Source: Bremia lactucae (Eukaryota > Oomycota > Peronosporomycetes > Peronosporales > Peronosporaceae). From it: a stretch of DNA of 64,000 nucleotides. The notes under the pieces were generated by a model. That model had not been told where the DNA came from. It did no database searches and saw only the letters and a program-made list of their open reading frames with translations. Made by a program: the position numbers and the translations under genes. Of this stretch, positions 21,197 through 32,689 are shown piece by piece; position 1 is the first letter of the stretch; every line of letters begins with the position of its first letter. Location: NCBI RefSeq assembly GCF_004359215.1, contig NC_090628.1:1058568-1122567 (forward strand), read 5' to 3'.

Positions 21197-22080
21197 TTGA
21201 TAGATTACCTTAGAAATTCATCCCAACATTCCTTCAAAGGATTGTCAAATTTGTATCGATCCTCAACAAATCGATACACACCACGCAATGGGTTACTGTA
21301 CTACACAGCCATTGCTGGTGACACACCTCGTATCGTCATCCCCACCCATAATGATTTGCGTTTATGCATCATGTACGAGTGTCACGATGCACCAAATATT
21401 GGGCATCGTAGACATGACAAGACTTATCTCACAATAAGTCACGACTTCTACTGGCCATGGCAGTATGAGTTCGTCCGCAAGTACATGCGTGCTTGCGAAG
21501 TTTGTCAACGGGTGAAGCCCAGTGCTTCATTCCGTGCTCCGTTACAACCTCTGCCTGTTCCGGCAGAATGTTGGCAGTCCGTATCGATGGACTTCGTCGT
21601 CGGATTTCATGAAGACGAACACGCGTTCTTGTCTTTGTTGATATTTTCAGCAAGATAGTATATCTTGCTGCAGTCCCGGAGTCAAGCACAGCCAATGACT
21701 GTACTCATGTCTTTATTGAACCGATATATTTCGACTCCATGGATTATGCCGTGAACTGGTCTCAGATCAAGGCCATAGATTCCCGGCGAAATTTTGGCAA
21801 TCTGTGTTCAAATCACTTGAAACACAGTGGAAAACGGAAGCTTCTGACCATTCTGAAACAGATGGTCCGACCGAACGTGCAAATCGGATCCTCGAAGAGA
21901 AACTTCATGGATACATCCACTCGTTAACGAGTTGGATTAAATTCTTGCCGATGCTTGAAATTGCCATCATCAATTTAGTGCCTGCTTCTACAGAGAATAC
22001 ACCGTTTACGTGAATGGCTTACGCCATCCACGTATACTCACCTTGTTTGAGAGTGACTCTTATTCAAGGGGCGCACTAAA
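21197..22080 (+). pseudogene. Integrase of B2
   Basis: 21197-21658 carries HDAPNIGHRRHDKTYLTIS, ACEVCQRVKPSASF and SMDFVVGF, then stops after LLIFSAR. From 21739 frameshifted core pieces follow (DGPTERANRILEEKL at about 21860, with the third catalytic Glu, and a PASTENTPF block). A 295-bp part is nearly identical to B1. Confidence 0.8.
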
Positions 22081-22199
22081 ATAAAAGTAAAACTGAGTCA
22101 GCAGGAATTCTGCTGGCTAGCGAAGCAGTGACCGATTTCCGTACAAGATTTCATCGTGATGCGGTGGACCGACAGAAACGGTACTCTGGCAAAAAAATG

Positions 22200-22970
22200 A
22201 ATCTATCAGCTAGTCCTACAATCTACGGTAAACCTACCAAAACATGTAGAGACGAATGTGGGCAGTAAGAAATCACTGCCCAGATACATCGGCCCGTTTC
22301 GTATACTACATCGTCACACAATGCGTTCACGATCAAGCTGCCTCGTAGGATGCGTACGCATCCTACGTTTATGTCGGGCGTCTCCGCCCGTACCATCAGT
22401 AGGAAGCTTCTTCCGATTCCGGATCACCCCGGAATGGTTTAAGGTGTCTGCCAAAGCCTGGTAGTCCCGAGCTTAAGCATGTTAGTTTCGGGACAGAGTC
22501 TGGTTCTCATGAACCAGACAATTCTCTACATCCTTCAAGAATGAGATCTTTTGACGAGCTGTCACCAACTACTTTTGGAGGGACTGATGCGTCCACTCGT
22601 TCGCCAATTGATCAGTCGCAATGAGCGCACAATTTTTCAACAGGGTCACGAGAAATATTATCGACCGTCACCGATAACTCGCGTCAATGAGATCGATCGT
22701 GATCAATGTCGATCTTCAAATAATGAAGGGTGTCGAATGAGGCGGACACGGTTTTTCCTCCCCCTACACATCCATTCACGGATTTGAGTGGTAAAAAGCG
22801 TTTTCTTGTTGAGCGCTTCTCGAACCACCGTGAGATGAAAGGGGTTCGACCGAGTTGTCTCGTCGTTGGCGAGGGTATCCACTCTCGCATGATAGTTGGG
22901 AACCTCGTTCTCAACTGATGATGGGCGTTCCGGGTCTCGTTTGACGTATGAAAAGGCCCATCATCCTCGA
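22200..22970 (+). pseudogene. GPY/F region and chromodomain of B2
   Basis: 22258-22320 reads GSKKSLPRYIGPFRILHR, the GPY/F box. After frameshifts, 22775-22915 reads LSGKKRFLVERFSNHREMKG and then a chromodomain tail without the conserved Trp. Degenerate. Confidence 0.7.
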
Positions 22971-23199
22971 CAGATGGTCCATCAGGGAACGAGCGTTTCC
23001 CGCGCTCGTAAGAGGATTGGAGGTTCCTAATCCATTCGCACATCTCACAAGAGATGAGCGTCATACAATGAGGTTCTTCAAGGGAGTATGCCTCCTTAGG
23101 AGCTTGAAATGCACCATTAAAACAGCGTGGCCAAAAGTCCTCTCACGGGAGGCAAGCTGACCCTGTCTCTCTAGACGAAAGGTGTAGCTTGTAACTTGC

Positions 23200-23700
23200 A
23201 CCGACTACGGTACGATTTTCAAACTATTCAAGAAAATTATTTAGCTTGTCAAGTTAGACCTCAAGGCCTGTTTTGCACATTCTGTACAAAGGCTGTCCAA
23301 GCTTGGAACAAAGGTTTGGCATCCTTGCCCGCTAGCAAGAGTACCACCCCGACGCCGGAAATTGGCATCGATGAAGAATTTCATTTTATCCTCACCAGGC
23401 TTGTAAAGCCTGAATGAGTCGAATTATGGAATATAATATCGACCGTTGGTCATACCAGACCAACGAATTGAGTTACCCAATGAGGGCAACCAAGGCCTCT
23501 TTTCAGGAGCGAACCGCAACGTATTGCGGTCCCTCTCCTGTTGGCTCATGTTAACGTTAACGTTAACTTGGCCCTTGGAGCGATCCCTACAATCACTCTT
23601 TTCCTGGTGATGCAAACTAGCACCACCAGCAGCACTCTTCCCGTCACGATCACTTAGTTCTGTTGACGTATGCTAACGTCACCAGAGTGATCATGCTGAA
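23200..23700 (-). pseudogene. Conserved antisense ORF, copy B2
   Basis: Minus-strand frames give NVNVNMSQQERDRNTLRFAP, EKRPWLPSLG, YKPGEDKMKFFIDANFRRRG and QAWTAFVQNVQN. These are the same ordered landmarks as copy B1, with which it shares the NVN...ERDRN stretch before the EKxPWLP box. At least three frameshifts are present. Unknown family. Confidence 0.5.
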
Positions 23701-24303
23701 GGAGTCATCATCAGATGAGCCCCAACAAAAGGGTCTGACGAGTCGGACAACCTCGTCATCACCTCTTTCGTTGTCACGTTAGAACCTAAAGGTTTAACAG
23801 AGTCGGCTCCAGGTGATCCGGCGGCCTTTACAGTAGCCACTGAGTCGGGCGATGCCGGAGACTTGGACTAGTCACCTACAAATGGTGTAGCAGGAGACTT
23901 GTCACCGTCACCTGCAATGGCAACATTGAAACACCTTTATTATTTGTTTTAAGGTTTTATTTTATTATTTGCAGCTGGTTCAACGGATGACATATTCCTG
24001 TCACCTCTAATGGGAGTAGGAGGTGACGCATTCCCACAGTAGATGCATTAGCGTCTACTGAATAAATATTTGCATAACCAATAGCTGCACTGATCCGTGC
24101 AACTGCCAGCTTTGGGGCATCACGGGCGCAGCGCACGGATTTCCTAACCATGCTTAAAGAATTGATTTTGAACAAAATCAATAACACAGTCAGACTGGAG
24201 TTTTAATTAAGAAATCAATAATGCAAATTTACAAAGAAAAACATAGTAGTATTTCTCTGTCACTCCACATCAGTCACTATTGTGACTATTGATTAAGGGG
24301 GGA

Positions 24304-24811
24304 TGCAACGGGGCGTCTCGTTACATATATATTATTCCTACAAGAGGAACATTAATATCATTTTCTATGAGAGGAAGTAGATTAAAAAGTATAAATTATT
24401 TATTATATTAATTTTGACTCAATATTTTCAACATTACCAATTTTGGCAATATTGACGCAATGAGACATCAGTTCTATCGATTGGTTGATTTTACGCTTGA
24501 ATTACCCCGCCAATAGTCGGACACGATTGTGCAGTCCGCAAGAAGGCGCTGTACATAGTTCGATATTATTATAATATAGTCAGTAGTAAATAAAAGCTCG
24601 TTACGTAGGAGCTGAATATATTAATACAGCATTACTTTTTCCTCGATTCTTAAGCCTTAGATTTTTCCTTTGGTAGCTAAGAATTCCTAGCTACTTAGAA
24701 CCTTCCTCTCCACGTCGTGTACGTGAAGTAGTCGAGGCGCTCCACCTTCACTATAATTATTTTAGGTTGGCTAGTACTGTTATCAGTACTAGCAAATGGT
24801 GCCCCGTTACA
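24304..24811 (+). repeat. 3' LTR of B2
   Basis: A 508-bp LTR-B starting TGCAACGGGG and ending GCCCCGTTACA. It contains a perfect stem-loop at 24771-24792 (CTAGTACTG, loop TTAT, CAGTACTAG). It is preceded by a polypurine tract. Its last 99 bp are repeated after the N gap at 25447-25545. Confidence 0.85.
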
Positions 24812-25180
24812 TAATCGGCACAACACATGTAACGAGGCGGCTCGTTACATAATCATAATTACAAGAGGGAAAATGTAGAATATAAAGTGATACTTTCTTT
24901 ATAGATAATACTGTAGCGGTTAATTGACAGCTCTTCTAATTAGTTGATAAAGGACATTGTTTCATTCTTGCAATTGCAAATAGAGGCGCGAATGGGCGAT
25001 GAGCAATGAGTCAATATATATATATATATATATATATTATAGACTGGACTAAAAAGGTATTAGTGCGAAGGACACATTAGAACAAAATATAGTTTTACTT
25101 TTTCCCCATCTTCTAAGCATTCCTTCGTATTTATCTCTTCTTGCTAAGCCAACGGTAAGTAACCTAAAAATCTTTCTTTA
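24713..25180 (+). repeat. First copy of exact 468-bp repeat flanking N gap
   Basis: Bases 24713-25180 are identical to 25447-25914, including a 22-base TA tract. The block covers the end of LTR-B2 and most of LTR-C (from 24828). The offset is 734 bases and the N run sits exactly between the copies, which is typical of unmerged contig ends. Confidence 0.85.
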
Positions 25181-25446
25181 NNNNNNNNNNNNNNNNNNNN
25201 NNNNNNNNNNNNNNNNNNNNNNNNNNNNNNNNNNNNNNNNNNNNNNNNNNNNNNNNNNNNNNNNNNNNNNNNNNNNNNNNNNNNNNNNNNNNNNNNNNNN
25301 NNNNNNNNNNNNNNNNNNNNNNNNNNNNNNNNNNNNNNNNNNNNNNNNNNNNNNNNNNNNNNNNNNNNNNNNNNNNNNNNNNNNNNNNNNNNNNNNNNNN
25401 NNNNNNNNNNNNNNNNNNNNNNNNNNNNNNNNNNNNNNNNNNNNNN
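25181..25446. other. Assembly gap (266 N)
   Basis: A run of N with no sequence. The flanking sequence is duplicated, so the gap and one copy may not exist in the genome. Confidence 0.95.
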
Positions 25447-25914
25447 CGTCGTGTACGTGAAGTAGTCGAGGCGCTCCACCTTCACTATAATTATTTTAGG
25501 TTGGCTAGTACTGTTATCAGTACTAGCAAATGGTGCCCCGTTACATAATCGGCACAACACATGTAACGAGGCGGCTCGTTACATAATCATAATTACAAGA
25601 GGGAAAATGTAGAATATAAAGTGATACTTTCTTTATAGATAATACTGTAGCGGTTAATTGACAGCTCTTCTAATTAGTTGATAAAGGACATTGTTTCATT
25701 CTTGCAATTGCAAATAGAGGCGCGAATGGGCGATGAGCAATGAGTCAATATATATATATATATATATATATTATAGACTGGACTAAAAAGGTATTAGTGC
25801 GAAGGACACATTAGAACAAAATATAGTTTTACTTTTTCCCCATCTTCTAAGCATTCCTTCGTATTTATCTCTTCTTGCTAAGCCAACGGTAAGTAACCTA
25901 AAAATCTTTCTTTA
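25447..25914 (+). repeat. Second copy of exact 468-bp repeat flanking N gap
   Basis: Identical to 24713-25180. This copy continues into unique sequence (rest of LTR-C and a gag remnant), so it is probably the real continuation. Confidence 0.85.
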
Positions 25915-26000
25915 TTTTATTTTTACACGTCGTTTAGCTGAAGTTCTCGGAGGCACCTTGCCTACACTCTTAGTAGTGTAGGTTATCATGTGCTGATGTC
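25562..26000 (+). repeat. LTR-C, 5' LTR of a degenerate gypsy element
   Basis: It starts TGTAACGAG with a perfect inverted CTCGTTACA four bases later. It contains a (TA)n tract at about 25749-25770. The body differs from LTR-A and LTR-B, but the 3' region has the same CGTCGTTTAGCTGAAG-type and hairpin layout. The CCCCGTTACA end is not seen, so the 3' boundary is approximate. Confidence 0.65.
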
Positions 26001-27200
26001 GTACTTGCGGAATTCGCCGTTATATGTATCGTGTGTAAGCCTACTAATAAGCAAAAGCGGATTAATGCACTCGTCAAGGGTCTTCCGGATGGTTCCGTCA
26101 AGACCCTCCTGTTCCCACGCAAAAAAAGACGCTTGTCAGGTATTTCAACAAGAACAGGAGCAACCTTCAGCCTGAACAGGTTTTCGCCCCTCAGGTTTCT
26201 ATCGTCTGCCCAGACGACACGATACGGAGATCCCGAACCAATGCACCGCTGTTATAGTGAAAGCGAGATCCGTCGCTTTTAAAATTACAAGCAATTGCAA
26301 AGATGTATCGCTGCCATAAGGCAGGGCGTTACCCCTACGAAATTAGTGCCCACTTTAAGTGCTAAAAAACACTGAGCAAAGCGATCGACCTCCCGCTAGG
26401 AATGGCGGAGGTCGCGAGTTCGATGCTATTACGAAATTGCAACGGCGGAACGGACCTTTAAAACATGGTCGGAGTCAGTGGGGTGGAGCACCCTACTGAT
26501 CCAGCAAACATCAAGAGGATTTGCAGGCCTGTTGACGAAAGTTGCGCCCAACACAAAGTGACTGTGTGTTACTGCCTCTGATGATGAGATTTCCCGCATC
26601 ACCTTACAAATCAAAGTAATAAATGATACGTCACTTCGTTTCTTAGTTTACTGTGGGGCGTCGAACAAATTTATTTGGCACCAATAGCTAGAAGTTTGTA
26701 AGGTGAAGCTCGTTAAGCGCGATATACATATAGCGAGGATGACAATGAGCCTTGCAACAGGCGCATCCAATTCAGTTAAAATACGTGAGGTTGGAATCTT
26801 ATACACGTTCGAAGGTAATAGTACAATGATATTTTCATTGTACTGCATTTGGATGACAATTTTGATGTCATTTTAAGGATACCATGGCTCGGAAGTACGA
26901 TCAGTGTATTGATTGGGAGCATCGATACCGAACGATTTCTGGCACTTGTTCATCAGATGGCCATGTGAACAACGTCTTGTCGTGTCTACAAGCGTGTGGA
27001 TGTACTTCTATTGAGTGCAATGGTCTCACTTGTAGTTCGATCATTAGTACAACGTCACGAATCTACCCATTACGCTGTGAAGTTAGATCATGCAGAAGCA
27101 CAGGCAGCGCAGAAAGCTCAACAGTCGAATAGGTCGGGTGGACCGGGACAAGGATGCTGGTCAAAAGAGTGCTAAAAAAACACTCCTTTAGCCTGTATCG
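26001..27200 (+). pseudogene. Gag-protease remnant of the LTR-C element
   Basis: 26040-26230 matches Gag (LVKGLPDGSVKTLLFP against MQGLTDGFVKTYLFRL of A2). 26560-26880 matches protease (ITLQIKVINDTSLRFLVYCG, then RMTMSLATGASNSVK); the catalytic Asp of the D-C-G-A box is Tyr here. Stops are frequent. No RT or integrase follows. Confidence 0.65.
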
Positions 27201-28091
27201 AGAAGCGGGTCTTACAGAGTAAAAAATTGCTATATGCGGCTACTATCACAGCCCAATTACATGAACTTTTTTTTCCTTTGGTAGGAAGCACAATTAAAAG
27301 TGTTATGTACCAAAACCACGAGCATCACACCAATATATGGATGAGTTTTTTTACCGACTATCCAATTGGTCGGAATAAATTTGCAAGCAGGAAAAGGAAT
27401 TTAGCCTGGAAATTTGGTGGTACTCGTGTAATCCCAAGCCATTATTACAGCATGCCGCTTGGCATGCTGACTGCAGTTATGACATTTAATTGGCTTAACG
27501 CTTATCTGCCGATCATTCAAAAGCGCGTCGATCCCTTCCAAATCGTATATAAGTGTATGGAACATGGCAGGCTCTGCTATACGATGGTATATGAGAATCA
27601 TCATAAGCCAAATAAAATGTGCAAGCCGACCCGTCTTAGGTCACGATTCTAATCAAGTGGTTGATTTAGCATAAACGAAAAAATCGGCGTAAACGAATAG
27701 GATATTTTTCATACATGTATTAGATTTTTGCCGAAAAAATGATCTACCTATTGTCGTAATTACAAACGATTGCAAATTTGCTCAAGGCAAAAATATAACC
27801 ACAACGTGCGATAATTTAAGCTAAAGGTTTACAAATTCTTTATAAGTTTTATAAGCTAAAGCTGCTAAGAATAGCTAGATACAAGCTGTTTGCAATGACT
27901 TATGCTTTTGTCTAATATTTATATTCTCGACGCAAATTTATTGTAGTCATGTTTCGTGGCAGTTTTGCCCTAGCTCTTTAAAAACGTAAGGCGCTGTGAT
28001 TGACTTTGCTCGATTACAACCTCTGCCGTATACCACAAAGAATTTTATCAGCTGGTTGTAATCTAGGCAAGCTAATGCAAATTATTGCGTT
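27201..28091. other. Unassigned stretch with an unexplained 141-codon ORF
   Basis: A plus-strand ORF at 27227-27652 (MLYAATITAQLHELFF start) has no motif I recognise and no intact neighbour. 27653-28091 is AT-rich with no coding signal. It may be the untranslated debris of an unknown repeat. Confidence 0.25.
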
Positions 28092-28505
28092 TGTAACGGG
28101 GTGTATCGTTACATGAAATTAACACTTAAAGGTTGTAAATTAATATATTTCCTAGAGGTAGATAATATTTGAGAAATATTACTTTACATAGTAATACTCG
28201 AAAAGTTTATCCATTGTGGATGTAGGCCATAATATCTACTTGCCCCGCAGTCCAGTCAGCACTGGACGTGCGCAAAGAGAGAGACAGATAACAATTTATT
28301 ACATGTTTTGTATTAGTATATTTAGGTTAGTAGAAAAAAGATATAAACAGAAGAACTTTATTATTTTAAATATAGTTTATTTCTAAGCCTCTTTCAAGCA
28401 AGTGTTTATATAAAGAGAGTCTTTCTCTGCACGTACTAGTGTACGTGAAGTGACGTGAGGCACTACTCGCACTGAAGTAGTGCAAGTCGGCAGTGCCCCG
28501 TTACA
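28092..28505 (+). repeat. 5' LTR of element A2
   Basis: A complete 414-bp LTR-A with perfect ends TGTAACGGGG and CCCCGTTACA. The inverted heptamer CGTTACA lies at 28107-28113. A perfect stem-loop CACGTAC-TAGT-GTACGTG is at 28430-28447, and another (GCACTACT / AGTAGTGC) is at 28460-28483. Confidence 0.9.
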
Positions 28506-28507
28506 CC

Positions 28508-28525
28508 TGGTAGCACTTAGTAGTC
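28508..28525 (+). other. Primer-binding site of A2
   Basis: TGGTAGCACTTAGTAGTC lies two bases after the LTR. It is complementary to a GTGCTACCA tRNA end, consistent with initiator tRNA-Met priming. Confidence 0.7.
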
Positions 28526-28647
28526 AGTCCAAGGACGACAGCTCTATCATCTGACATGGACATATCATATGGTAATAAAATACGCATCACGTTTCGCGTG
28601 ATAGCTACTCCTTTCTAAGTGACATAGAAAGCAGTGCGGTCGAATGA

Positions 28648-29560
28648 ATGAGCTCGACCGTAGGGAATAATGTCATCCTGGCCATGCTGTCCGGTTTAGA
28701 CAGAGATGCCCTTCATTTCGTTATCGCCAAGTTCATACAACATAAACTTGATGAGGCGAAGGAGATAGTAGCCTTGCTTGATCAGCAAGGCTCTCAACAG
28801 GTAGAAATGTTGAGGTTGCAACAGGTACAGACCCCTGTACCTGGGACGACGCACACCCGTCGTCCGAAAACCTAAATATATATTTTTTAGGTATAGGCGG
28901 TCTAAAAGGACTCCCTTTAAAGGTGGTTCGTTGAATTGGACGATGCCATAAAGGCTCGTCACATCGTCGACTAGCAAATGCAAGTCGAATTTGCTTAATC
29001 CAATTTTGCAGATCGTGCCAAACCTTGGGCACTAGGCATCAACTTGCGCGACCCATATGTCTTGGAGTCGTTAGAGGATTTTAAAGCCCGGCTCAAACAG
29101 ACGTTTGACGGGGGCGAACCGCCTAGGGCTGAGTTACGAGCTCGATCAGAGCTTCGAAACTCAAGCAAGGCAAGCGTGATGTTCACGCATATGCCCAGCA
29201 CATACGACTCTTAGCGAGTTGAATCACAAACAACTTAGTCCATGAACACACGTTAATTACGGTGTTCATGCAAGGTCTTACGGATGGTTTTGTAAAGACC
29301 TACCTGTTCCGCTTGGAACTGGATACGTTTGAAGAAGCAATATCCGTTGCGGAACAGGAGGACTTTACGTATCGTCCTCCAAGACGAAACGAGCTTGGAG
29401 GTCCAGAACCTATGGACCTCTCTTACGTCGAAGCGAGAGACCTCGCTTTTCGAACAATAAGCGATTGCAAAGATGCAATCGCTGCCAAACGTTAGGTCAC
29501 TACGCTCATGAGTGTAGTGCCCCACGCCCAGTACCGAAAGGTACTGAACGTAATTTTGGA
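28648..29560 (+). pseudogene. Gag of element A2
   Basis: It starts MSSTVGNNVILAMLSGLDRD (28648) with a coiled Gln-rich stretch. After frameshifts it continues at 29262 with VFMQGLTDGFVKTYLFRLEL and EEAISVAEQEDFTY, the retrotransposon Gag core. It ends with an intact CCHC zinc knuckle CNRCQTLGHYAHEC at 29466-29507. The knuckle and core sit in different frames. This is the clearest family-A Gag in the window. Confidence 0.75.
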
Positions 29561-29754
29561 CCGTATGCAAAAAGGGCAACGGTCACGGGTCCGACATTGT
29601 TGCGAAATCGCAACAGCGAGGCGGACCGCCAAAAACGGTCGGGGTCAGGAGGGGCGCAACGCCTACTGATCCAGCCCAAGAGAATTTGCAAATCTCTTGA
29701 CGAACTCAAAAGAATTTGCAAATCTCTTGACGAAAGTTTTTCCCGACACACAAT

Positions 29755-30120
29755 CATTATGTGTCTCTGCACCTGGCGATGAGGTATCCCCTCATCACCT
29801 TGAAGTTAAAAGCGACAAATGATTTGTCACTTAGAGTCCTAGCGGCCTGTGCAGCGTCACATAACTTTATTCGTCGCCAAACGCTAGAGGGTCGTAGTCT
29901 CAAATATGTTGAGCGCGACATCCCTCCAACGAGGATGACGGTGCGTCTAGCGACAGGCGCATCGATAACAGTAATGAAACGCGTAGTGAGGTGAGATTGT
30001 GAGATTTCACTACACGTTAAAAGATTTACAGTATGATGATGGTTTCATCGGACTGGATTTGGATGACAGATTTGATGTCATCCTAGGTTTACCTTGGCTC
30101 AGAAAGTATGAGCGAAGAAT
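29755..30120 (+). pseudogene. Aspartic protease of element A2
   Basis: It reads LITLKLKATNDLSLRVLAAC and then AASHNFIRRQTLEGR: the catalytic DCGAS box has become ACAAS, so the active Asp is lost. RMTVRLATGASITVMKR and the VILGLPWL-type end (about 30080) follow. It is homologous to 63135-62605 on the minus strand. Confidence 0.75.
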
Positions 30121-30419
30121 TAGCTGGCAGCATCGATCCGTATAAATGCCTGCCATTCGTTCATCAGATGGCCATCTGATAACCGTCTTGGAGCGTCCAT
30201 ACGCGTGTGGATGTACTACGAGTGATTGCGATTGCCTCACTTGTGGTTCGGTCGTTAGTACGACTGCACAAGATCAAAGTGTGATTACTAATTACACTGT
30301 GGAGTCAGCTGCCGGCGGCTGTGCAAATGCATAGGCAGCGCCGAAGGTCCACCACTCGAAGAAGTCGAGTGGATTGAGACATAAATGTACGCCTAGTGGG
30401 CGACATTCAACGAAGATAC

Positions 30420-31047
30420 CGGTTGCTCAGAAGGGACAACAGGATGATCCAAGGTCGAGTAGAGAGTCGACCGTAGAGGACCCGATTGTGATGGCGCAAT
30501 AACAGTCGGAAGACGTTGAGGGAATAAGTCTCCCACGTATTTGAGGAGAAAGCTCCTCAAATAATTAATGCTTAAGTGGCAGGACTTCAGCATCCCGAGG
30601 GGTTGATCCCTAAGTAGCCTGTGAAAAAAGGGTCGCTAGGAAGAAACCGAGAGACTGAATGTCTTGTCCAATGATGAATCAAGAGTAGGCGCTTATACTG
30701 TTGATCTGCATGCGCCTCCGAAGTTAACTTCGGAGGTAACTCAATTACCAACCCTAGAACCAAACCGGTTCTTGATAGATCGGCATAGTGGCAGAATTAG
30801 GCAGATCGGCGTACTCGTTACAGAGGACGAATACGTAATCGATATTCGGTCAGCGGTAACTCTTGCAGAGGACGAACGGGTTCCCAGCAGCTCAGCGATG
30901 GACGAAAGTGTTCTCGATGTGAAGACTCGGAATGAAAGATATACGATTCAATCCTGGGAGTCACTCACGACAAATCCTTTATATAAGGATTTAATTAAAT
31001 TCAGGGATGTATTCCCTGAAACAGTACTGTCAAAGTCCAAAAAATGA
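30420..31047 (+). pseudogene. Protease-RT linker of A2, truncated before RT
   Basis: 30664-31047 is an open stretch containing VGAYTVDLHAPPKLTSEVTQ and FRDVFPETVLSKSKK. It stops where RT should begin. Downstream sequence belongs to other elements, so A2 is a 5' half. Confidence 0.65.
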
Positions 31048-31149
31048 TGTAATACCTAAGTTTAACGGAACTTTAGTTATTGTGCAACGAGACCAGTCAC
31101 TAAGCGAACAATGATTAAATTAGCTTGATCCGTTTTCAGCGCTTAAGCA

Positions 31150-32600
31150 TATTGCTGACCTCCTCCGAGGGTACAACGTCAAGCATAATGGCAATACGCA
31201 CTTGAGTCGATCAAAATCGATCATGGCTTTTAAAGCCTTCACAGTCGCCTCGGATCGAACAAGCTTGGCTTGTAGCTACGCTCTAGGCCACTACCATTCT
31301 ACGCGGCACACGTTGTGAATTGCCATCGGCAAGCTTGACAATTATGTCACTTGGACTCTCTTGAACTGCGATGGTAGAGGAGATGAGGGTCAAACAAGAT
31401 GCACGTAAGTAGTATTAAAACGCACCAGAGTCTAAAAAGGCTCTCTGAGCCTTCTGAGAGTGATCACTTCGCTCAAGCAATGAAATATTAATGATATTAA
31501 GTCTCAACTCGTCGCGCATGGTGGTGACATTGAAGTGGGTGCGAGTCACTTTGATGCCAGATTCCCGACCTGCCACCTGTGTATCTGGTGTACCAACCTT
31601 ACCAGTGGGCACCATGCGCCCACTGGGTCACCGATGACACAGCATCTTCTCGAGAACTAGCTGTAATTATGACCACCGACGCGGGCGCGGGGCAAACACC
31701 GGCACAATGGTCTATTTTGACGCATCAAAAGCAATCCAACGAGTGTTTGACTGCAAACGTCGTGACGTAAAGGGTTGCCGCGATCATGCGAGGTCTCGAT
31801 TGCATCGAGCTCCATTGGATCTGGACCAGACATCTAAGGACGTTGCAACGCTGCTTGTTAATATGACGAGGGAAAAGTGTAGTATTCATGATGCGCGGGG
31901 GAAAATACTTCTTCGAGGGTGTTTGGTTCAGCACGTACTCCTGCATACCGAAGAAGAAGACATGGACTTGCGAAGCCATATCGATCAGATGCGTGATGAT
32001 ACATAAAGCAAGGTACCGTCTCTCTTGAACATAATACATTGACAGCTTGCGTTATTGAAGGGAAGGGAAGTCTACGCGCAAGCAAAACTTGTCTAGGAGA
32101 GGTTCGAATCCTCTCGCAAGCCACACTGGATGGCATCCAATGTGGGGAATGTGGAGTCGTTTACGACGGGTATTCCATGATTCCATCATTCGCTTATCTT
32201 GACAATCGAGATATAAGCAAGTTGACCTTGGCCATCGTAGCGTCAGTCAGTCTTGACGTCATTGCAATATCAATTTCGCGGAATTAGAGATGAAGCCGGG
32301 GTGATTCGAACCATAACCGACGAAAGAATACGTTTTCATCTTGACAGCGTTGTACTGCGAAGTGCGAGGAGTTGATGATCGCTGATTCGCTTCGGCAGGC
32401 TTGTGCACCATTTAGGCTTGAATAGCGGCACGCTGTCAGTCAGGCGTCAGTGTGCTCAGCAGCGACGTCACCACGAGGCCAAGTAATGCCTGCCATTCCA
32501 CCAAAAGCAGTTGAGGAAAGTCTCCATGCTCCAGCAAGGCCGCTTAAGTCACCGAACCCTCGTCCGAGCTCATCTCAAATCTTGTCGTTGTGAGTACTAC
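31150..32600 (-). pseudogene. Minus-strand Gag-protease relic of a D-like gypsy element
   Basis: From high to low coordinates: Gag pieces (STPRTSQYNAVKMKTYS at about 32380; the LALCIITHLIDMASQVHVFF block at 32039-31900, matching [19 protein letters not shown] of element D), then protease (RAFLDSGAF at about 31430, IIVKLADGNSQRVPRR). Stops and shifts are numerous. It is an older cousin of the D element. Confidence 0.65.
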
Positions 32601-32689
32601 GAAGGCTACGAAATACCACCAGCTGTAATGAAATAAGAGCCCATTTCCGTTTTACGCTACAAAGCTTCAAGAAAGCGCTATATTTGTAA

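Larger units (their letters stand above)
19578..24811 (+). mobile_element. 5'-truncated Ty3/gypsy element B2
   Basis: It begins inside the protease-RT linker (19578), runs through RT, RNase H, integrase, chromodomain, antisense ORF and a purine tract (AAGGGGGG at about 24296), and ends in a complete LTR-B (24304-24811). The gag, protease and 5' LTR are absent, because the sequence upstream is an inverted gypsy fragment. Confidence 0.8.

Noticed and set aside
25023..25044. TA tract as a replication origin or promoter
   Set aside because: It is a microsatellite inside LTR-C with no other signal.
25144..25560. 138-codon minus-strand ORF
   Set aside because: It runs mostly through the N gap, so its length has no meaning.
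27227..27652. 141-codon ORF as a host gene
   Set aside because: No motif, no neighbour, surrounded by gypsy debris. Kept only as an unassigned stretch.
32045..32122. tRNA-like fold: seven-base acceptor pairing (GCTTGCG / CGCAAGC) and a perfect T-arm with TTCGAAT loop
   Set aside because: There is no D-arm, the anticodon loop lacks T33, and on the minus strand the stretch aligns with Gag of the D-like relic, whose matching codons contain the same TTCGA by descent.
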